From Curvibacter gracilis ATCC BAA-807 (lineage in GTDB: Bacteria > Pseudomonadota > Gammaproteobacteria > Burkholderiales > Burkholderiaceae_C), in NCBI RefSeq assembly GCF_000518645.1, contig NZ_JADZ01000027.1, positions 1 to 64,000 of the forward strand: a stretch of 64,000 bases of DNA, in the 5' to 3' direction. Every line of letters starts with the position of its first letter. Position 1 is the first letter of the stretch. Position numbers and translations under genes: made by a program. Positions 1-6,842 of this stretch are shown one piece after another. Below the pieces are notes generated by a model that worked only from the letters and a program-made list of their open reading frames with translations, was not told where the DNA came from and searched no databases.

Positions 1-208
1 CAATCGCATCGAAGTCGCTCTTGCCCTGCACCAGCAGGCCCAGGTAGCTGCGCAGGATGTCGCTGTTGGCAACGCCATTTCTCACGGGCAAGGCGGCATC
101 GAGTCGCTTGAACACTGGCGCGAGTCGATTCAGGTGATGTCCGACCAGCGCCAGACCGGCTACCGGGGTGAGGTCGTAGTCGAGCTGCTTGACGATGAAG
201 GGGCGCAT
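1..208 (-). CDS. IS1380-family transposase, N-terminal fragment
   Basis: Transposase of an IS1380-type element, truncated by the window edge. The visible 69 residues start MRPFIVKQLDYDLTP, continue through a GLALVGHHLNRL segment and end with GLLVQGKSDFDAI. The start-proximal TP-x-AG-LAL segment and the GKSDFDAI block are typical of the N-terminal region of IS1380 DDE transposases. The catalytic residues would lie outside the window. ATG at 208 is the obvious start. Codon use is GC-rich like the rest of the chromosome and unlike the AT-rich relaxase beside it, so the element probably entered the plasmid remnant in a high-GC host. Confidence 0.8.
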   Translation of the reverse strand, partial: MRPFIVKQLDYDLTPVAGLALVGHHLNRLAPVFKRLDAALPVRNGVANSDILRSYLGLLVQGKSDFDAI

Positions 209-340
209 TGGAAGAACTCAGGTACTGCGTTTGCAACAGGCCCATCAACGCCCCACACCTGTCTCGCGTTTACCAAACTACCTCAAATCGAACGCACCCG
301 CAGGGTGAGGCACTTTCACTCTTGGGCTCACGGATTCAGG
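1..340 (-). mobile_element. IS1380-family insertion sequence, partial (one end)
   Basis: This GC-rich block lies against AT-rich plasmid-like DNA. It carries the 5' end of an IS1380-type transposase on the minus strand and about 130 nt of leader outside it. The outer boundary near 340 is inferred from the abrupt change in base composition and from the point where relaxase homology begins. Read inward from 340 the element would start with CCTGAATCC; IS1380 ends typically begin with CC. The other end, and so the inverted-repeat match and target duplication, lies left of the window. Confidence 0.75.
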
Positions 341-1686
341 GTAATGTCAAAAGTTCCATTGATTATTTATTAGGTGATAAAGATCACACAGGGAAAATTC
401 GTAATCCAAAACCAGTTTTATTAGAAGGATCACCAGAATTAATTCAATTAATTTCTGACTCAATCACAAGGCAAAAAAAGTACACAGCAGGTTCAATTAA
501 TTTTAGAGAAGGTGAAATACCTACTGAAGAACAACGAGAAGCCGTAATGAGAGGGTTTGAAAAAACATTCTTAGCAGGCTTTGAAAAAGATGAAAATTTT
601 GCAATTCTTTGGGTTGAGCATTGGGATAAAGGAAGATTAGAACTTAATTTTGTTGTTCCTGATAAAGAACTAAATAAAGGTAGAGCATTGAGCTTAACTA
701 GACCTGGCGAAGCTAATCAACAATTATTTAGAGATTTTGATAGCTACTTTAATCATAGATTTAATTATGACCAAGTACAGCAAAATCCATTTAAAGCCCA
801 ATTGAATAAATTAGATACTATTGAAGGTCATTTATTCAATGTTAAAAGTCAAAAGAATAAAATTTCCGATATTTTATCCAAGAAAATTTTAAGTGGTGAG
901 ATCAAAAATCGTGAAGATTTGATTGAGTTTTTTGGTAGTAAAGATAAGTTTTCTAGAATTGGAAAAGATTATTTATCTTTAAAAACTAACGATGGAAAAA
1001 CAAAATCTATAAGGTTGAAAGGTCCAATTTTTGAAGAAAATGCAGACTACAAACAATTAATTGAAAAATATAAAGATAGTGGAAAAAAATTATCAGAAGA
1101 GAAGTTTTTAGAAATAAAAACAAGAATGTCAGATGAAGTTAAATCTAGAAAATCTCAAAATATTAAACTACTTGCAACAAAAACAAGAAGATCTAAATTT
1201 GTCAAAAAACCATTCAAAATTGAAGAAGAAAAGCCTAAAAATATTTCATCAATAAGAAATGAAGTCAATAGCTTTTCTCAATCAAAATCCAATGAATTAA
1301 CATCATCAGCAAGTCAAGTTAGTTCAAAAATTCAGAGTGAAGAGAAAACAAAACTAATAGAAACAAAACCGAAAGTTGATAAGTTTTATAAGAATATTGA
1401 AAAGAATATTCTAAAAACTAGACAATCAGTTAATTTCAATTCTGATGTAAAACAATCTATAGCACCACCCCCAAAAATATCAGGAGCAACAAACAAAACA
1501 GTACCTTTTGTTTTAGAAATTCAATCATTAGAATTAGAAATTGGAAACTTACAATCTCAAATGGCAATAGCAAATATTAGAGATAGAGCTAAAATTATTG
1601 CCAAAATATTTGAAATTCAAAGAAAAATAGATGATTTAAAACTAAAACAAAGAATGTCAGCAAAATCAAACTTCAATCCAATTTAG
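341..1686 (+). pseudogene. ColE1/MbeA-type (HEN) mobilization relaxase, 5' end cut off by the IS
   Basis: Relaxase that would nick oriT and start transfer of a mobilizable plasmid. The remnant begins GNVKSSIDYLLGDKD; the tyrosine at 364-366 aligns with the nucleophile of ColE1 MbeA (Tyr19), so only about a dozen N-terminal residues are missing. WVEHWDKGRLELNFVVP carries the His, Glu and Asn of the HEN metal-binding signature in place of the usual three histidines. The KKYTAGSINF block is also characteristic. After about residue 150 the protein is Lys/Ser-rich and ends in a probable coiled coil. The reading frame continues upstream into the IS as far as a TTG at 208, so a hybrid protein is formally possible. 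Composition is about 30% GC, clearly foreign to the neighbouring chromosome. Confidence 0.85.
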
Positions 1687-1729
1687 ATATTTTTTATAAA
1701 TTCCAATTATCAAAAAGTACAGACGAAAA

Positions 1730-1751
1730 AAAAGCACCTGCAGGTGCTTTT
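1730..1751. terminator. Perfect 22-bp palindromic terminator between convergent genes
   Basis: Arms AAAAGCACCTG and CAGGTGCTTTT form a loopless perfect palindrome 44 nt after the relaxase stop and 7 nt after the stop of the convergent membrane-protein gene. On the minus strand it runs into an eight-T tract, so it should serve that gene best, and it could act in both directions. A near-copy lies at 2243-2279. Confidence 0.75.
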
Positions 1752-1758
1752 GAGAGAA

Positions 1759-2022
1759 TTAGGCAAATGTTCCTACTGTGAATACAAATAAAAAGAACAT
1801 TTGAGGAATAATCAAGAAGAAAGTTACTAGATTTAAACGAGATCTCTTAAGGCGATGTTTTTCAGCATCTTCAAAGGTAGCAAACTCAATTGCTCCACCT
1901 TGTGTTCTGTTCTCAAACTCATATTTATCAAGTGCTCTTGATTTCCTACTAAATATTACGAATGTAGTTATTGTGGTAGTCAGAAGAATAACAAATCCCA
2001 ATATTGAAATTAATTTCATCAT
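1759..2022 (-). CDS. Small AT-rich two-helix membrane protein, function unknown
   Basis: An 87-residue protein with a hydrophobic N-terminal helix (about residues 3-23), a charged middle containing YEFENRTQGGAIEFATFEDAEKHRLKR, and a second helix near the C-terminus (about 67-84). I chose the ATG at 2022 rather than the longer frame to 2100 because GGAGG lies six bases upstream of it. The middle segment resembles that of small membrane proteins on plasmids and Acinetobacter-type genomes that I recall only loosely, so no function is assigned. It is convergent with the relaxase and shares its AT-rich composition, which fits plasmid cargo or a mobilization accessory gene. Confidence 0.6.
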   Translation of the reverse strand: MMKLISILGFVILLTTTITTFVIFSRKSRALDKYEFENRTQGGAIEFATFEDAEKHRLKRSRLNLVTFFLIIPQMFFLFVFTVGTFA

Positions 2023-2084
2023 AAAAAACCTCCAAAGTTGTTTGCTACCAGCGTACACAAAATTTGCAGAACATGAAATGGAAC

Positions 2085-2148
2085 GATGTTCTATGGACAC
2101 AGGTGATGTTCTATGCTTCTAGAGCGCTGATGTTCTATAGGACACAGG
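2085..2148. repeat. Three iteron-like direct repeats
   Basis: The ten-mer GATGTTCTAT occurs at 2085-2094, 2105-2114 and 2129-2138. The first and third copies are each followed by a GGACACAGG block, making longer near-identical units. The array lies upstream of the small membrane-protein gene in plasmid-like DNA. It could be Rep-binding iterons, a plasmid regulatory site or part of an oriT region. No replication gene is visible to decide. Confidence 0.5.
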
Positions 2149-2166
2149 AGCGTTAGCAAAAGACCA

Positions 2167-2196
2167 CCACTTTCAAAGTGGCTCCCCTAGCAGGGG
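2167..2196. repeat. Two short inverted repeats in plasmid-like DNA
   Basis: CCACTTT and AAAGTGG (2167-2173 and 2175-2181) form a perfect seven-bp hairpin with a one-nt loop. Next to it, CCCC and GGGG (2184-2187 and 2193-2196) flank TAGCA. Together with the iteron-like repeats just upstream they make this non-coding stretch structurally dense, as origins of replication or transfer often are. No known nick site could be recognised. Confidence 0.4.
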
Positions 2197-2242
2197 GTGG
2201 GGGTAGAAATCATTGACAAAATCACTTTAATTTCAATGATGG

Positions 2243-2279
2243 AAAAGTACAGACGAAAAAAAAGCACCCGTAGGTGCTT
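2243..2279 (-). terminator. Terminator, near-duplicate of the one at 1713-1749
   Basis: Stem AAGCACC/GGTGCTT (2262-2268 and 2273-2279) is followed on the minus strand by eight Ts, so it should terminate transcription from the 174-residue protein gene upstream at 2450-2974. The 37 bases 2243-2279 match 1713-1749 at all but two positions, including non-stem sequence, so this is a duplication and not just two similar hairpins. Confidence 0.7.
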
Positions 2280-2449
2280 GACAATATTTTTTATATAAAT
2301 ATTATTTATAAAATATATTAGGAAATTTATGAATAATTTTTACATTAAGCGAATTATTGGTCTATATCAATCTCGGAAATTTATATTTTATTGTATTTTC
2401 ATGAGTTTATTTGTGTTTTTTCTATCTTATACTTCAAAATAAATTCTTA
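2280..2449. other. Very AT-rich non-coding stretch
   Basis: About 170 bases of nearly pure A/T between the duplicated terminator and the 174-residue membrane-protein gene. I see no open frame, tRNA, or recognisable Xer/dif-like site in it. Together with 2023-2242 (repeats and hairpins) it makes the only gene-free stretch over 300 bases in the window. Confidence 0.6.
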
Positions 2450-2974
2450 TTAATAAAAAATCAAGTCGATAAGCAATAAAATTGAGCCCCAAAATGCAAG
2501 CATAGCTCCTTGACTTAAAAATTTAGAATTTATAATCATCAAGTTGACTAATTCACTCATTTCCAATTCTTTTTTTTCTGCTTTCTTCCTTAATTTAGCT
2601 TCCTCTTTAGGATCGAGATAGCCGCCAAGCGCTGCCCAAAATGTACCAGTAAGAAGGAGTAAGGTTCCTGCGATTGCCCACTTATGATTAATTTCAATCT
2701 TCCCCAAATATGAATTAATCCCAATTTTCTCGATTACAAAAAAAGCAATTACAGCTATGACAATGGCAAAAATAGGAAAGAAATTATTTCTAATTTTTGA
2801 AAGCTCATTTTTAAATTTTATTGCATGACTTATTTTTTGTTTTATTCTTAATCCTGCAATTTTATTGTAATTATTGATTGGATATGCATCATCAATAAAA
2901 TCTACATTCAAATCCGACTCATTTGATGATGGCAATTTTTTTTCTGTCTCTGTCTCTTTCTCTGTCTCAGCCAT
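2450..2974 (-). CDS. AT-rich membrane protein with acidic N-terminus, function unknown
   Basis: A 174-residue protein. Residues 1-60 are hydrophilic and open with MAETEKETETEKK. Hydrophobic helices follow at about 67-86, 100-118 and 154-173, separated by a Lys/Glu-rich helix (DPKEEAKLRKKAEKKELEM). This looks like a three-pass inner-membrane protein with a charged internal loop; I do not recognise a family. The ATG at 2974 is preceded by GGGAATTAAAAT, a weak ribosome site. Its composition matches the plasmid-like block. It is the last gene before the junction with native GC-rich DNA, and the direct repeats at 3000-3040 sit directly upstream in its promoter region. Confidence 0.6.
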   Translation of the reverse strand: MAETEKETETEKKLPSSNESDLNVDFIDDAYPINNYNKIAGLRIKQKISHAIKFKNELSKIRNNFFPIFAIVIAVIAFFVIEKIGINSYLGKIEINHKWAIAGTLLLLTGTFWAALGGYLDPKEEAKLRKKAEKKELEMSELVNLMIINSKFLSQGAMLAFWGSILLLIDLIFY

Positions 2975-2999
2975 ATTTTAATTCCCTACTGTGTTATAG

Positions 3000-3040
3000 T
3001 GAGTGTGTCAGTTGATGAGGTCAACTGAGTGTGTCAGTTG
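3000..3040. promoter_or_regulatory. Direct and inverted repeats upstream of the 174-aa gene
   Basis: The 15-mer TGAGTGTGTCAGTTG occurs at 3000-3014 and 3026-3040, a 26-bp period. Between and overlapping the copies, CAGTTGA (3009-3015) and TCAACTG (3021-3027) form a perfect inverted repeat with a five-bp spacer. Their position 26-66 nt upstream of the minus-strand start suggests an operator or plasmid partition-type site. No regulator gene is nearby. Confidence 0.45.
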
Positions 3041-3105
3041 CATGTGTCACAATTGCTGTGACTAACTGAATTTGTCTTTTAAATCAAAGACTTATAGTTT
3101 TAAAT

Positions 3106-3137
3106 GTGTAGTTCAAATACTTACCATTGAACTACAC
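3106..3137. repeat. 11-bp inverted repeat at the foreign/native DNA junction
   Basis: GTGTAGTTCAA (3106-3116) and TTGAACTACAC (3127-3137) are perfect reverse complements around a ten-bp loop. The right arm is the first part of a tRNA-Gly gene; the left arm lies in the AT-rich segment. The junction therefore sits in a fold-back structure, which could reflect the integration mechanism, a rearrangement hotspot or a chimeric assembly. Confidence 0.7.
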
Positions 3138-3141
3138 CCGC
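3122..3141 (-). pseudogene. tRNA-Gly gene truncated after 20 nt
   Basis: Read on the minus strand from 3141, the sequence GCGGGTGTAGTTCAATGGTA is the 5' end (acceptor strand and D-arm start) of a bacterial tRNA-Gly of the CCC/UCC type. The next bases are AT-rich foreign sequence with no anticodon arm, T-arm or 3' acceptor, so the gene cannot make a tRNA. A TATAAT -10 element lies directly upstream (3152-3157), showing that the native promoter and gene start were retained. The anticodon cannot be assigned because that part is absent. Confidence 0.75.
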
Positions 3142-3151
3142 GGCAGGCGGG

Positions 3152-3157
3152 ATTATA
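3152..3157 (-). promoter_or_regulatory. -10 element of the disrupted tRNA-Gly gene
   Basis: A perfect TATAAT on the minus strand ends 11 bases before the tRNA 5' nucleotide at 3141. No good -35 match is visible at the usual distance. If still active, it would now transcribe into the plasmid-like block toward the 174-aa gene and its repeats. Confidence 0.6.
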
Positions 3158-3391
3158 GAGGCAGAACGGGGTCGGCTGAGGCTCATCGGCTTCGCAGCAG
3201 CGGCCAGGCGCAAGGCGACCCGCGTGGGCTGCCGGGCTCGCGCTGCATTGGCTCGTAAAGCAACGGCAATGCACAACAAACGCTTCGTAAAACCAGGTAT
3301 CGACCCGAATACATGACGCTGCGGGGGCTCAAGAGCGCTTGTAATCGCGGCCAGCAGGACGCCTTTGCTTGCTGTCTCAACTGGCCTGCCC

Positions 3392-3853
3392 ATGCCCCAT
3401 CGCACCTCTTCTTCGTTGTCATCGCGCCGCCTCGCTGGCTTCACATTGATCGAACTGATGATCGCTGTGGCCGTGGTGGCCATCCTGTCTGCCATTGCCC
3501 TGCCCGCTTACGTGTACTACATCCAGCGCTCGCGCATTCCGGAGGCCACGGCCGCTCTGGCGGCCAAGCAGGTGGCAATGGAGCAGTTGTTTCAGGACAG
3601 CCGAAGCTATCTCGCGCCCAACACCAGCGCCTGCAGCACCAGTGGCATGGCCAGCAGCAGCTATTTCACCTATGCCTTCAGCACCTGCACCACCTCGACC
3701 TATGTGCTGAGCGCCACCGGCAACACGGGCACCAACATGGCGGGGTTCGTCTTCACCATTGACCAGGGCGGCAACCGGGCCACGACCTCGGTGCCTGCGG
3801 GCTGGACCACCTCCGCCACCTGCTGGGTCACGGCCAAGGGGGGGCGTTGCTGA
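3392..3853 (+). CDS. pilE: Type IV pilin PilE-like (minor pilin)
   Basis: Type IV pilin subunit inserted in the inner membrane and assembled into the pilus. The 153-residue protein has a 16-residue leader ending in Gly and a PilD-type cleavage site before FTLIELMIAV, with Glu5 of the mature protein (E21) present. A long hydrophobic helix follows, then a Ser/Thr-rich C-terminal domain with Cys pairs (CSTS, CTTS, ATCW, terminal GRC) suited to the disulphide-bounded D-loop. I used the ATG at 3392; a TTG frame opens at 3365. The stop overlaps the fimT start (TGATG), making this the first gene of the minor-pilin operon. Single minor pilin and PilE-type major pilin are hard to tell apart; the operon favours minor. 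Confidence 0.85.
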   Translation: MPHRTSSSLSSRRLAGFTLIELMIAVAVVAILSAIALPAYVYYIQRSRIPEATAALAAKQVAMEQLFQDSRSYLAPNTSACSTSGMASSSYFTYAFSTCTTSTYVLSATGNTGTNMAGFVFTIDQGGNRATTSVPAGWTTSATCWVTAKGGRC

Positions 3854-4488
3854 TGGGGCCAGGCCACCGGCCACGATGGATGCAGGGCGTGACGCTGATC
3901 GAATTGATGGTGGCGCTGGCCATTCTGGGGATCAGCCTGTTGATGGTGATCCCGGCCTTTTCGACCTGGTTGCGCAACGCCCAGGTGCGCGGCCAGGCCG
4001 AGAGCCTGCAAAGCGGGCTGCAGATGGCCCGCGCCGAGGCCGTGCGCCGCAACGCGGTCGTGCGGTTGCAGATCACCAGCGACCTCAGTGACAGCTGCAC
4101 CCTGGTCACGGCAGGCACCCAATGGGTGAGCAATCTGGGCAGCGGCATCAGCCCCGCCTCGCATTGCGCCAGCGCCATCAGCGACAGCGCCAGCCCCTAC
4201 CTGCTGCAACGCAGCGCCGGCAGCAGCTCCTTGAGCAACGCGCTGATCACAGCCAGCCAGAGCACCCTGGCCTTTGACAGCCTGGGCCGCCTCACGGCCA
4301 CCACCAACCCGAGCACCACGGTCAGCGCGAGCGTGACGTTTCAGATCACAGCCCCCAGCGGCACCTGCATGGCTGCTTCGGGCGACACGCGCTGCCTGAA
4401 CCTGGTGGTCAGCCCCGGCGGGCAGATCCGCCTGTGCGACCCCAGCCTGAGCAGCACCCAGGCCGCCGACCGTGCACGCGCCTGCTGA
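3853..4488 (+). CDS. fimT: Type IV pilus minor pseudopilin FimT/GspH-like
   Basis: Minor pilin that with PilV, PilW, PilX and PilE is thought to form the priming tip complex of the type IV pilus. The 211-residue protein has a short leader ending in Gly12 and a class III cleavage motif VTLIELMVALAILGISLLMVIPAF with Glu at +5. A GspH/FimT C-terminal domain rich in beta-forming, Ser/Ala-rich sequence follows (ARAEAVRRNAVVRLQ). The ATG at 3853 overlaps the pilE stop by one base; an in-frame TTG at 3847 is less likely. The 3' end overlaps pilV by 17 nt, so expression is probably coupled. Confidence 0.85.
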   Translation: MGPGHRPRWMQGVTLIELMVALAILGISLLMVIPAFSTWLRNAQVRGQAESLQSGLQMARAEAVRRNAVVRLQITSDLSDSCTLVTAGTQWVSNLGSGISPASHCASAISDSASPYLLQRSAGSSSLSNALITASQSTLAFDSLGRLTATTNPSTTVSASVTFQITAPSGTCMAASGDTRCLNLVVSPGGQIRLCDPSLSSTQAADRARAC

Positions 4489-4966
4489 AAAGTGGCCGCC
4501 CCGGCCCGCCCTGCCCCGCTCTGCACCGGCCCAGGCGCAGGGTTCGGCGCTGATCGAATCGCTGGTGGCCGTGCTGCTGTTCTCGATCGGCCTGCTGGGC
4601 CTGGTCGGCATGCAGGCTGGCGCGGTGCAGCAGGCCAGCCAGGCCGAATACCGCAGCATGGCCAGCCTGCTGGCCAATTCAGCAGCCAGCCAGATGTGGG
4701 CCAGCGACCGCAGCGCCGCCACGCTGCAAACACGGTTCGCCAGCCCCAGCGGCAGCGCCTATTTGCTGTGGCTGGCGCAGGTGCAGGCCAGCGGGCTGCC
4801 CGGGGTCTCTTCGGCCAACAGCACCTTGCCCACCATCAGCTTCAGCACCTTGGCAGGCGGCGGCAGCAGCGGCACCGCGCGCAGCCAGGCCACCATCACC
4901 GTGTATTGGCGCGCCCCGGCCGACACCCAATCCCACCAGTTGGTGACGCTGGTGCAATTGAAATGA
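4472..4966 (+). CDS. pilV: Type IV pilus modification/minor pilin PilV
   Basis: Minor pilin of the type IV pilus tip complex, 164 residues. The leader ends in Gly24, followed by SALIESLVAVLLFSIGLLGLVGMQAGA, the typical PilV N-terminal helix with Glu at +5. The rest is Ser/Ala/Gly-rich and ends in a short beta-rich segment (ATITVYWRAP). The start is a GTG at 4472 inside the end of fimT, the only start upstream of the leader. The stop overlaps the pilW start (ATGA). Confidence 0.8.
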   Translation: MHAPAEKWPPRPALPRSAPAQAQGSALIESLVAVLLFSIGLLGLVGMQAGAVQQASQAEYRSMASLLANSAASQMWASDRSAATLQTRFASPSGSAYLLWLAQVQASGLPGVSSANSTLPTISFSTLAGGGSSGTARSQATITVYWRAPADTQSHQLVTLVQLK

Positions 4967-6132
4967 GGGCTTTTTTGCAAAACAGCCGGCACGCCACGGT
5001 GCGTCAGCAAGGCTTCGGTCTCATCGAGGTGATGGTCGGCATCCTCATCGGCCTGGCAGCGGTGATCGTGATGATGCGCCTGATGCTGGACTCCGACACC
5101 GCCCGCCGCACCACGGCGGGTGGCAACGACGCCCTGGTCAACGCCACGGTGGCGCTGTACGGCCTGGAGCGGGACGTGCGCAGCTCGGCCTTCGGCATCA
5201 ATGCCTTCGCCATCCTGGGCTGCAACCTGAGCTTCACCACCAGCCAGGACAGCGCCTCCGTCAGCCTGCCCCTGAGCCCGACCACCATCAACCCGGCAAG
5301 CAGCCTGGTGCCGGCCGGCGACAGCAACACCGACACCCTGTTGGTGATCACCAGCACCAACAACGGCTCCTCCGAAGGCGACGCCCTGATCGCCACCTCG
5401 GTGGCAGGCACCTACCAGGTCACCTCGCCGGGCAGCTTTGCCGTTGGCGACTACGTGGTAGCGCAGAACAGCACCCGACCCAGCCCCTGCACCCTGCCGC
5501 TCAACCAGGTCAGCGTGATCGACAGCAGCACGGCCAAGCTGACGGTGGCCAACAACACGGTGGGGCTGGGGGCGGGCAGCCTGGTCTTCAACCTGGGCAA
5601 GACGCTGTCGCTGCATGCCTATGCCGTGCGCAATGGCAACCTCACCCAATGCGACTACCTGCGCTACAACTGCGGCAGCAGCAGCTACACCAGCACACTG
5701 GACAGCACGGTGTGGGTGCCCGTGGCCAGCAACATCGTGGCGTTGCGTGCCCAGTACGGGCGCGACACCAGCACCGTGCTGATGGACGGCACGCTCGACA
5801 CCTACGACCAGACCACCCCGGGCAGCAGCGCCGACACCAGCGGGCTGAACCTGTACTGCGCCTGGTCGCGCGTGCTCACCCTGCGCATGGCCGTGGTGGC
5901 GCGCAGCCCCCAATACGACAAGACCCTGCCCACCAACAGCGCCCCGGTGTGGGACGGCAGCGCGGTCAGCACCAGTGCCCCCACCAACCCCAGCGCGGCG
6001 CCCATCGTGCTCAGCGGGCTCACCGACTGGACGGCTTACCGCTACCGACTGGCCAGCACCGTGGTGCCGCTGCGCGACATGATCTGGTCGGGCTCGCAAA
6101 TCAACTACCAGGGCGGGACCACCGGATGCTGA
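4963..6132 (+). CDS. pilW: Type IV pilus assembly protein PilW
   Basis: Minor pilin needed for type IV pilus biogenesis, 389 residues. A 17-residue leader ending QQG precedes FGLIEVMVGILIGLAAVIVMMRLM, with Glu at +5 and a long hydrophobic helix. The large C-terminal part is Ser/Thr/Asn-rich as in other betaproteobacterial PilW proteins. The ATG at 4963 overlaps the pilV stop by four bases. The C-terminal end overlaps the pilX start by seven bases, continuing the coupled operon. Confidence 0.85.
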   Translation: MRAFLQNSRHATVRQQGFGLIEVMVGILIGLAAVIVMMRLMLDSDTARRTTAGGNDALVNATVALYGLERDVRSSAFGINAFAILGCNLSFTTSQDSASVSLPLSPTTINPASSLVPAGDSNTDTLLVITSTNNGSSEGDALIATSVAGTYQVTSPGSFAVGDYVVAQNSTRPSPCTLPLNQVSVIDSSTAKLTVANNTVGLGAGSLVFNLGKTLSLHAYAVRNGNLTQCDYLRYNCGSSSYTSTLDSTVWVPVASNIVALRAQYGRDTSTVLMDGTLDTYDQTTPGSSADTSGLNLYCAWSRVLTLRMAVVARSPQYDKTLPTNSAPVWDGSAVSTSAPTNPSAAPIVLSGLTDWTAYRYRLASTVVPLRDMIWSGSQINYQGGTTGC

Positions 6133-6791
6133 GGCGCCCGCTCCCTCACGGCCGCCCCCCGCGCGGCGTGGCCCTGATCATGGCGCTGATCGTGCTGGTG
6201 GCACTCACCTTGGGCGCGCTGGCGCTCACGCGCTCGGTCTACACCTCCAACCAGATCGCGGGCAACCTGGCCTTTCAGCAAGCGGCCACCCACTCGGCCG
6301 ACGAAGGCGTGGAGGCCGCCATCGCCTGGCTGGAGAACAACAACGGCCAAAGCACCAGCAACACGGCCAGCACCTGTGCCACCTCGGTGGGCAGCACCGT
6401 GCTGGCCTGTGACCAGACCGCCTACGGCTACCTGGCCACGCGGCAAGACCCCGGCAGCAGCCAGAGCTGGGCCGACTTCTGGAGCGCCACGCTCGACAGC
6501 CAATCGCTCAAGCTCAGCACCGACAGCGCCGGCAACACCGTGGCCTATGTGATCCAGCGCCTGTGCAGCGCCGCGGGCGACGCCAGCGCGACCAGCGTGG
6601 ACTGCACCCAGTCGCCCAACGCCAACTCGGGCACCTGCGCGGGCGGCAGCAGTTGCGACTCGCAAAAAATCAACCTCAAGAGCAGTGGCGGCAGCGGCCA
6701 GAACGGCAGCCAGGTGTACTACCGCATCACGGTGCGGGTCAGCGGGCCACGCGGCACCCAAAGCCTGGTTCAGGTCGTTGTGGCGCTTTAG
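6126..6791 (+). CDS. pilX: Type IV pilus assembly protein PilX
   Basis: Minor pilin of the tip complex, 221 residues. The N-terminus has a basic leader ending in Gly14, then VALIMALIVLVALTLGALALTRSVYTSNQIAGNLAF, the PilX N-terminal helix. As in other PilX proteins the residue at +5 is not Glu (Met here). A Ser/Asn-rich C-terminal domain with several Cys follows. The ATG at 6126 lies inside the pilW 3' end. A 51-base gap separates it from pilY1. Confidence 0.85.
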   Translation: MLRRPLPHGRPPRGVALIMALIVLVALTLGALALTRSVYTSNQIAGNLAFQQAATHSADEGVEAAIAWLENNNGQSTSNTASTCATSVGSTVLACDQTAYGYLATRQDPGSSQSWADFWSATLDSQSLKLSTDSAGNTVAYVIQRLCSAAGDASATSVDCTQSPNANSGTCAGGSSCDSQKINLKSSGGSGQNGSQVYYRITVRVSGPRGTQSLVQVVVAL

Positions 6792-6842
6792 GCGCCGGCC
6801 CTTGCTCCCATACGCCATCGCCTTCCAACCAGGAACAGCCCC

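Noticed and set aside
2280-2449. Possible Xer/pdif-like recombination site in the AT-rich gap
   Set aside because: No pair of recognisable XerC/XerD half-sites could be found by eye.
4759-6099. A 446-codon minus-strand frame opposite pilV and pilW
   Set aside because: Val/Gly/His-rich shadow of the pilin operon with no motif.
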